From assembly GCF_008757455.1 (NCBI RefSeq), contig NZ_VCMV01000023.1, forward strand, positions 1 to 37,377: a stretch of 37,377 bases of DNA, written 5' to 3'. Shown here piece by piece: positions 32,958 to 37,377 of the stretch. A model generated the notes under the pieces. It had not been told where the DNA came from. It did no database searches and saw nothing but the letters and a program-made list of their open reading frames with translations. This stretch comes from Microvirga brassicacearum (GTDB taxonomy: Bacteria; Pseudomonadota; Alphaproteobacteria; Rhizobiales; Beijerinckiaceae). The number at the start of each line of letters is the position of its first letter. Position 1 is the first letter of the stretch. The position numbers and the translations under genes are program-made.

Positions 32958-34370
32958 TTACTTTTCCGAAGTCATGAGCGGGGCTTTCCATCTGCCGTCG
33001 AGAGCGGTCTCTTTGGGCCAGTAGAGCCTCATGACGGCGAAGAACGGTCCTGAAGGAGCAGGCAACCAGTTGGTTTCCTTCTCGGGGCCGGGTGTCCCGT
33101 GCTGCACATATAAGGTGATGCTCCCGTCCGGGTCGCGCTTCAGGCTGTCTAGCATCGCCGAGTTGATGAGATAGCGGTCGAGCGAATTGGCAGAGAGCAA
33201 GCTCGACGGCAGCTCATAGAGAGTTAACGACCAGAAGGCGTTGACGGGCGGAAGCTGTTCTGGACCGAAGCGCAGCGTGTAGCTGTCAGCTCCAGTCAAG
33301 GGCTTCATCGCGGCATCGACGAAATAGGCCGGATAAAGCGCCTCATCCTTCGAATTGCCATAGATGCCCAGCACCGCGCCGGACATACGGGCGAGATAGT
33401 TGCCGTTCAGAAACTGACGGGTACCGAACCCGTCCGCGCTGGATTGCTTCCCTGTATCGACCTCCGTCTCCTTGTAGTTCTTGAAGGTCGCCCAGGCGTC
33501 GGCCATGCCGGCCCCAACTGCCTTGGCCAGCTCTGGAGAAAGGTTCTTAGCGTCAAAGGTACCCCTGCCGTCGATGCCAAGTTTGGCAAAGCGAGCCCTG
33601 GCCTCAGTCTCGGCAGAATTGATCGGCGCGAATTGCAGCGCGAAGTCCAGCACATTGAAGAACTCCGGCGACGTCTTTTCTGCATCCGGTGTGAGAGGTT
33701 TGATGAAGTCGACGGGAGGAGGTGCGGGCGGTGCCGGCTGTCCGAGGAATGCCGAAAGCGGCTCGACCTTGTAGCCGGCCTGGATCGCCTCGACCTTATC
33801 CATATCCGCGGCATCGAAAAGCTGCGTCCGATAGAGCACGAAGGCAAACTCTGTCTCCGAGCGGATCACGGCCTTGATGCCGGTTGGCGTCTCGCCCTTC
33901 CAGTTCGGTCCGGCAAGCAGGAAACGGCCCGCCTCATTGCCGGTCGCTCGGCTCCCCACGTAATCGAAATTGAAGGTGTACATGTCGATGAACTGGAGCG
34001 AATAGTAACGCTCATTCTCGACGGCCGGAACGGTCAGGACGAGTGGCTCGGCCCGGAGATCGGCACCAAGGAAGGAGTAGGGGGTGTCGGAATTAGGCGT
34101 CTGGATCGACTTGTCGGCCGGCGTGTAGACGCGCGCAGTGTTGCTCAGCGTGTTCCACGGAGCCTTGTATTCAGCGCCTACCTTGTCGACGAAGTAGGAA
34201 TATTGAACCCGGTAGCTATCGACGATCGGAAAGCCGTAGATGTAGGCCTCCTTGGCAATCGCCTGGGCCGTCTCAGGGGCCAGCGATTGAGCGCTTGCGT
34301 TGCCAGCCACCGTGAGGGTTGTAGCGACCAGTGCGAGACGCCAAACGGCCAAGATTGCTGAAAAATTCAT
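32958..34370 (-). CDS. exported DUF1254/DUF1214 protein
   Basis: A 470-residue protein with a signal peptide cleaved near NASA-QS. It has the DUF1254 block AIAKEAYIYGFPIVDSYRVQ, NTPNSDTPYS-type text (IQTPNSDTPYSFLGADLRAE) and RYYSLQFIDMYTFNFDYVGS. Its DUF1214 C-terminus has PPVNAFWSLTLYELPSSLL and FAVMRLYWPKETALDGRWK. It is longer than its downstream partner, mainly through an inserted central helical region (about 215-300) that contains a PAPPAPPPVDF linker. The ATG follows GAGGTGG. The two proteins are paralogues, and may form a complex, but this is inference. Confidence 0.9.
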   Translation of the reverse strand: MNFSAILAVWRLALVATTLTVAGNASAQSLAPETAQAIAKEAYIYGFPIVDSYRVQYSYFVDKVGAEYKAPWNTLSNTARVYTPADKSIQTPNSDTPYSFLGADLRAEPLVLTVPAVENERYYSLQFIDMYTFNFDYVGSRATGNEAGRFLLAGPNWKGETPTGIKAVIRSETEFAFVLYRTQLFDAADMDKVEAIQAGYKVEPLSAFLGQPAPPAPPPVDFIKPLTPDAEKTSPEFFNVLDFALQFAPINSAETEARARFAKLGIDGRGTFDAKNLSPELAKAVGAGMADAWATFKNYKETEVDTGKQSSADGFGTRQFLNGNYLARMSGAVLGIYGNSKDEALYPAYFVDAAMKPLTGADSYTLRFGPEQLPPVNAFWSLTLYELPSSLLSANSLDRYLINSAMLDSLKRDPDGSITLYVQHGTPGPEKETNWLPAPSGPFFAVMRLYWPKETALDGRWKAPLMTSEK

Positions 34371-34739
34371 CCGCCACCTCGTACCTGACTCTGCCCCAAG
34401 CGATCTCTCGCACAGCTTTGCTGTACCGAAAAGGGCTTAACGGTATCTTGTATTTCAACAATGGATCCCGCGACGCTCGCATTGCTGATGACCTGCTGAC
34501 TCCCGCTGGAAGTCCGGAGTACGCCGTCACAGCTCAATGTCGGCCTTTGCGGTTTCAGCAATCGAGAGCGGACCGACCGTTCACGGCCCTCTGCGTCGAG
34601 GCGGATGATTATGGCTGGACCTCAGATGGTCAGCTACGGCATCCGTCATCCAAGGCCTGCGCGAGGTTTCGGCAGACGGTCATGCTGGCCGCATGAGGTC
34701 ACGCGGGACTTCCGCCGGCATTCTGTCTCCAAGTTGAAT
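34371..34739. other. intergenic sequence without a recognised gene
   Basis: Divergent gap between the DUF1254 gene and xdhC. Short open frames occur on both strands but none has a good ribosome site or family similarity. It probably contains the promoter of the DUF1254 operon, which I could not locate. Confidence 0.5.
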
Positions 34740-34769
34740 TTGCGACAGAACCCTCATTTGCCCTATTCT
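34740..34769 (+). promoter_or_regulatory. candidate sigma-70 promoter of xdhC
   Basis: TTGCGA (34740-34745), an 18-base spacer and TATTCT (34764-34769). Transcription would start near 34776, giving a leader of about 67 bases. Confidence 0.35.
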
Positions 34770-34794
34770 TTTGCTCTGACGCGATGCCTTCAGT

Positions 34795-34832
34795 GAACCC
34801 GTCAGGTTCAGGACGGTTCCCGTCAACCGGGA
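34795..34832 (+). promoter_or_regulatory. tandem hairpins in the xdhC leader
   Basis: GAACC-CGTCA-GGTTC (34795-34809) and TCCCG-TCAAC-CGGGA (34818-34832) are back-to-back stem-loops. Both include the text CCCGTCA. They end just before the GGGGA ribosome site, so folding could affect translation. I do not recognise a known riboswitch. Confidence 0.35.
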
Positions 34833-34842
34833 TGGGGACTAT

Positions 34843-35844
34843 ATGATTTTGACGGATGACATTGCCACGACTGGCACTCAGTGCGTTCTTCCCACGGAAG
34901 CAGACCCGGATGACCCGGACGCGGCGTTCGCTCTAATCGATTCAGGCGCCCGCGAGGGTGTTGCAGGAGCGCTGCTGACGATCACCGGCATTCTCGGCGG
35001 GGCTCCGAGAGCAGTGGGGACGCAGATGGCCGTGCTGGCCGACGGCCGCTATTGTGGGCAGGTCTCGGGCGGATGCGTCGAGAGTGCCGTCGCAAGCGTT
35101 TCGTTGAGGTGCCTGGCCAGAGGTCGCGACGAGAACCTACGGTTCGGCGCAGGCTCGCCCTTCTTGGATGTGAGACTGCCGTGCGGAGGTGGGATTGATC
35201 TCCACGTCCATGTCCAGCCGGACCTTGATGTCGTCCGAGAGGTAAGACGGAAACTTCGGTCACGCGAGCCATTCTCGATCGTGCTCTCTCCGGATGCACC
35301 AGAGCCACTGAAGATTGCGGGTTCAGTGATTGGGGCACGAAGTGGAACACGAGAAGGTCGCTTCATCCGGCACTTCCATCCTCCGACGAGACTGTTGTTG
35401 AACGGAGACGGTCACGAAGCTGCAACGCTCACTCGCCTGGCAGTCGCTGCTGGTATTCCCACGACGCAACTCCTGCCTTTCCGGGGAGAGGCGAACAGAA
35501 TCGCTGTCCTAGAGGGGAGCCCAGCCTTCTCAGATCGATCTAACTTCACTGACCTTTCCATCGATCCTTTTACCGCAGTGGCCTTTCTCACGCATGACGT
35601 GCTTCAGGAAACCGAGTTGTTAAGGGCCATTACGACCCTAAAGCCCTTCTATATCGGAATGCTGGGGAGCAAAAGAACGCATGCTCGAAGGATATCGGAG
35701 CTCAGGAACGCCGGACTCGGCGAGGCGGACATCCAGAGCATCCGCGGTCCCATCGGCCTGTTCGGCCCCACCCGCACCGCTGCGGACCTCGCCATTTCCG
35801 TGCTCGCAGAGATCGCTGACGCGCGATTGAGGCTCGACGGATAG
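34843..35844 (+). CDS. XdhC/CoxI family protein (molybdenum-cofactor insertion)
   Basis: A 333-residue two-domain protein. The N-terminal XdhC/CoxI domain has AVLADGRYCGQVSGGCVESA with the conserved GGCVE Cys, and LPCGGGIDLHV. The C-terminal Rossmann-type domain has RLLLNGDGHEAATLTRLAVA, AVAFLTHDVLQETELLRAI and FYIGMLGSKRTHARRISEL. XdhC binds Moco and hands it, after sulfuration, to xanthine dehydrogenase-type enzymes. The Rossmann motif here (NGDGHEA) differs from the usual GxGHxG. ATG 34843 is preceded by GGGGA. The gene overlaps the MocA-like gene by one base. No hydroxylase gene is in view. Confidence 0.9.
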   Translation: MILTDDIATTGTQCVLPTEADPDDPDAAFALIDSGAREGVAGALLTITGILGGAPRAVGTQMAVLADGRYCGQVSGGCVESAVASVSLRCLARGRDENLRFGAGSPFLDVRLPCGGGIDLHVHVQPDLDVVREVRRKLRSREPFSIVLSPDAPEPLKIAGSVIGARSGTREGRFIRHFHPPTRLLLNGDGHEAATLTRLAVAAGIPTTQLLPFRGEANRIAVLEGSPAFSDRSNFTDLSIDPFTAVAFLTHDVLQETELLRAITTLKPFYIGMLGSKRTHARRISELRNAGLGEADIQSIRGPIGLFGPTRTAADLAISVLAEIADARLRLDG

Positions 35845-36428
35845 TGGCCACGCTGCGATCAACGTCGGTCGTGGTGCTCGCTGCCGGATTGTCCCGGCGC
35901 TACGGGGCATCCAACAAATTGCTCGCGAGTTTCGGCGGGAAGCCGCTGGCGATGCATATTGCGCAGACGCTTGCTGATCTTCCCTTCAGTCGACGCATCG
36001 CCGTTTGTGCTGAGGACGATCTTCGACTGGCGGATCTCTTCATTGAGCGCGGGTTTGAGATCGCCAGGAATGCAAATCCCGAACGCGGCCAAGCGTCCTC
36101 GCTCTCTATCGGCGTCAGGACGGCGGCCAGGACAGGGCCGGAAGCAATCGTCATATGTCTTGCCGACATGCCCTTCGTCCCCGCGTCCGTTGTCAAAAGC
36201 CTCGTCCGAATGATCGGGAAAGCCGACGCAGCTGGAATCGTGGCAACCGCGGGTGTTCACGCGTGTGTCGCCGGTCCGCCCGCGATCTTCGCCCGCGCCC
36301 ATTTTCAGTCGTTGATGTCGCTTGAAGGCGATATGGGCGCCCGTGCGTTGCTACGCGCCGCGCGTATCTTGCCCGTTCCTGACGAATGCCTGGCGGACTT
36401 TGACACACGCCAGGACTTTACCACCTGA
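35844..36428 (+). CDS. MobA/MocA-like molybdenum cofactor nucleotidyltransferase
   Basis: A 194-residue nucleotidyltransferase with VVLAAGLSRRYGASNKLLASFGGKPL, where the L-A-A-G-x-S-x-R-x-G-x-x-K motif binds CTP or GTP, and the metal Asp in CLADMPFV. In MocA the enzyme transfers CMP to molybdopterin to give the cytosine dinucleotide form of the cofactor used by xanthine dehydrogenase-family enzymes. MobA makes the guanosine form. Its size and its coupling to XdhC favour MocA. GTG 35844 overlaps the xdhC stop TAG by one base. Confidence 0.9.
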   Translation: MATLRSTSVVVLAAGLSRRYGASNKLLASFGGKPLAMHIAQTLADLPFSRRIAVCAEDDLRLADLFIERGFEIARNANPERGQASSLSIGVRTAARTGPEAIVICLADMPFVPASVVKSLVRMIGKADAAGIVATAGVHACVAGPPAIFARAHFQSLMSLEGDMGARALLRAARILPVPDECLADFDTRQDFTT

Positions 36429-36465
36429 GATCTGCGTCAGCGAGCAGCAGGCTTCTCAGCGCTGC

Positions 36466-37377
36466 CTAGTTCCCGCCGAGCACCAAGGCGGGGGCCCCGC
36501 CCATTGAGACCACCTCTCGCAGAAGCACTGCTTCCAAACGCGTGGCCTTCGCATTTGGCCGCACAAGATCGTACTTGAGAAGTTTCGTGTCCGTGCCTTG
36601 AGCGGAGGCGCCACTGACCAAGAGCTCTGAGCCTCTTGTCGTGCTCGTCGTGGCCACGCGCGTGCCTGCAGGCCCGCCGAAAGGAGCGAAGCTGGCGATC
36701 TCCCGAAACACGGCGCCTTGGCCATGCTGCGCAGGGCTGTGCAGATACATCGACGGCCCGCCATCGAGCGCAGACCCGCTGGAAAAGACCTTTACCGTTC
36801 CCTTGTCGGCGAGTTGGCTGACCACGATTCGCTTGGCGCCGCCGAGCGCTCCCGCAAGCCAACCGGTCGTTAGCGAAACACCACCGCGATACTCCGGGCC
36901 GAACGGTGAAAACGCGGCGGTGTTCTCCGGCTGGCTGGGTTCGCCACCATGCATCCGGCCATGCGCGGCACCGTGCGCGGCGCCGGGAATGGGCTTCAGA
37001 AGAGAGAAGGCGAAGACCTTGACCTCGGCGGGGCTCCCCGCTCCGGGGGCGGTGACAATGCTGTTGCGGCCGGTTGAAAAATCGACGAATCCAGTCGCAA
37101 GACTGACGCCGGACGTATCGCCGGCATACGGCACGAATGTCGAGAAGAGCGCCGGAGCGGTTCCGACCGACGTAGGCAGGGACGCACTGTAAACTCTGAC
37201 CTCACTCTTCGCCCCGGGGCCAGACCCGACGATGATGTTGTCGGAAGTCGAGCCATCGATCTGTGTCGCCGCCACGCTGATGCCCGCGCGCGCCTCGCTG
37301 GTGAAGACCGGGAACCGTGCCAATTCCGTTGCGAATACTGCCCGCCCATCCCGGCCCTTCCCCGAATAGGCGACCAC
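36466..37377 (-). CDS. FG-GAP-like / beta-propeller repeat protein, N-terminus cut by window edge
   Basis: About 303 residues to the right edge with no start visible. At least four similar units of 60-80 residues: GISVAATQIDGSTSDNIIVG, GVSLATGFVDFSTGRNSIVT, GVSLTTGWLAGALGGAKRIV and GTRVATTSTTRGSELLVSGA. Each is followed by a glycine turn and a strand such as EVRVYS, EVKVFAF, TVKVFSS or KLLKYDL. This is the strand pattern of beta-propeller blades, as in FG-GAP/VCBS proteins of secreted or surface type. A His/Gly-rich insert (GAAHGAAHGRMHGGEP) lies between blades two and three. Function unknown. It converges on the MocA-like gene. Confidence 0.75.
   Translation of the reverse strand: MVAYSGKGRDGRAVFATELARFPVFTSEARAGISVAATQIDGSTSDNIIVGSGPGAKSEVRVYSASLPTSVGTAPALFSTFVPYAGDTSGVSLATGFVDFSTGRNSIVTAPGAGSPAEVKVFAFSLLKPIPGAAHGAAHGRMHGGEPSQPENTAAFSPFGPEYRGGVSLTTGWLAGALGGAKRIVVSQLADKGTVKVFSSGSALDGGPSMYLHSPAQHGQGAVFREIASFAPFGGPAGTRVATTSTTRGSELLVSGASAQGTDTKLLKYDLVRPNAKATRLEAVLLREVVSMGGAPALVLGGN

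Noticed and set aside
34331..34696. A 121-codon frame in the gap before xdhC
   Set aside because: It overlaps the start of the DUF1254 gene on the other strand, has no ribosome site and no recognisable motif.
34843..36428. A complete xanthine dehydrogenase operon
   Set aside because: Only xdhC and the mocA-like gene are present. No molybdenum, FeS or FAD subunit motif is seen on either side.

Overview
The window is high-GC DNA from an alphaproteobacterium, most likely of the order Hyphomicrobiales (Rhizobiales). Two things point there: a minus-strand block dnaJ-like / fabI / histidine phosphatase / aroC / ribB next to a divergent pdxH, and a paired palindromic intergenic repeat (around GAGCATGATG...CATCATGCTC) of a type I know from that order. 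I cannot name the genus from sequence alone.

Layout. 1-5211: a DUF1499 membrane protein cut by the left edge, a divergent MarR regulator, a small unknown gene, an L,D-transpeptidase lipoprotein, a class II histone-deacetylase-like amidohydrolase, and a polysaccharide flippase facing it across the palindromic repeat. 5352-10688: minus-strand core-metabolism block (RibB with a degenerate GTP-cyclohydrolase-II-like half, chorismate synthase, a small secreted protein, a histidine phosphatase, FabI, a zinc-finger-less DnaJ homologue). 10810-15081: a lipoprotein, PdxH, an SDR oxidoreductase, a NUDIX hydrolase, a TIGR02301-type secreted protein and two unrecognised genes. 15092-22685: a dihydroorotase-family amidohydrolase, YgfZ-like folate-binding protein, PaiB-like FMN protein, 3-methyladenine glycosylase I, an HD-domain protein, a Cys-phosphatase and a large DUF2339 membrane protein. 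22722-27764: XseB, Dxs, an exported Fe/Mn superoxide dismutase on the opposite strand, TlyA and a TrmA/RlmD-type RNA methyltransferase.

27765-31912 is unlike the rest. It holds broken fragments: a collapsed tniA/tniB transposon relic with short repeats at its edge, N-terminal pieces of a transhydrogenase alpha subunit and a DUF2267 protein, the first codons of a GT4-type glycosyltransferase, an SRAP/YedK fragment, an unidentified decaying reading frame with an internal stop, and the C-terminus of an M20 peptidase. One intact gene, an MFS transporter, sits among them. This is a decaying insertion/rearrangement hot spot.

31913-37377: an operon of two exported DUF1254/DUF1214 proteins, then an XdhC-MocA pair (molybdenum-cofactor insertion/maturation) with no molybdenum hydroxylase in view, and the C-terminal part of a repeat-containing, probable beta-propeller protein running off the right edge.

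I found no CRISPR array, rRNA, tRNA or recognisable complete defence system. The best candidates for something not yet described are the unidentified decaying frame at 31111-31340, the unknown protein at 14299-15081, the structured leader of the xdhC operon, and the QxH metal motif of the dihydroorotase homologue. All are modest leads, not a demonstrated new system.
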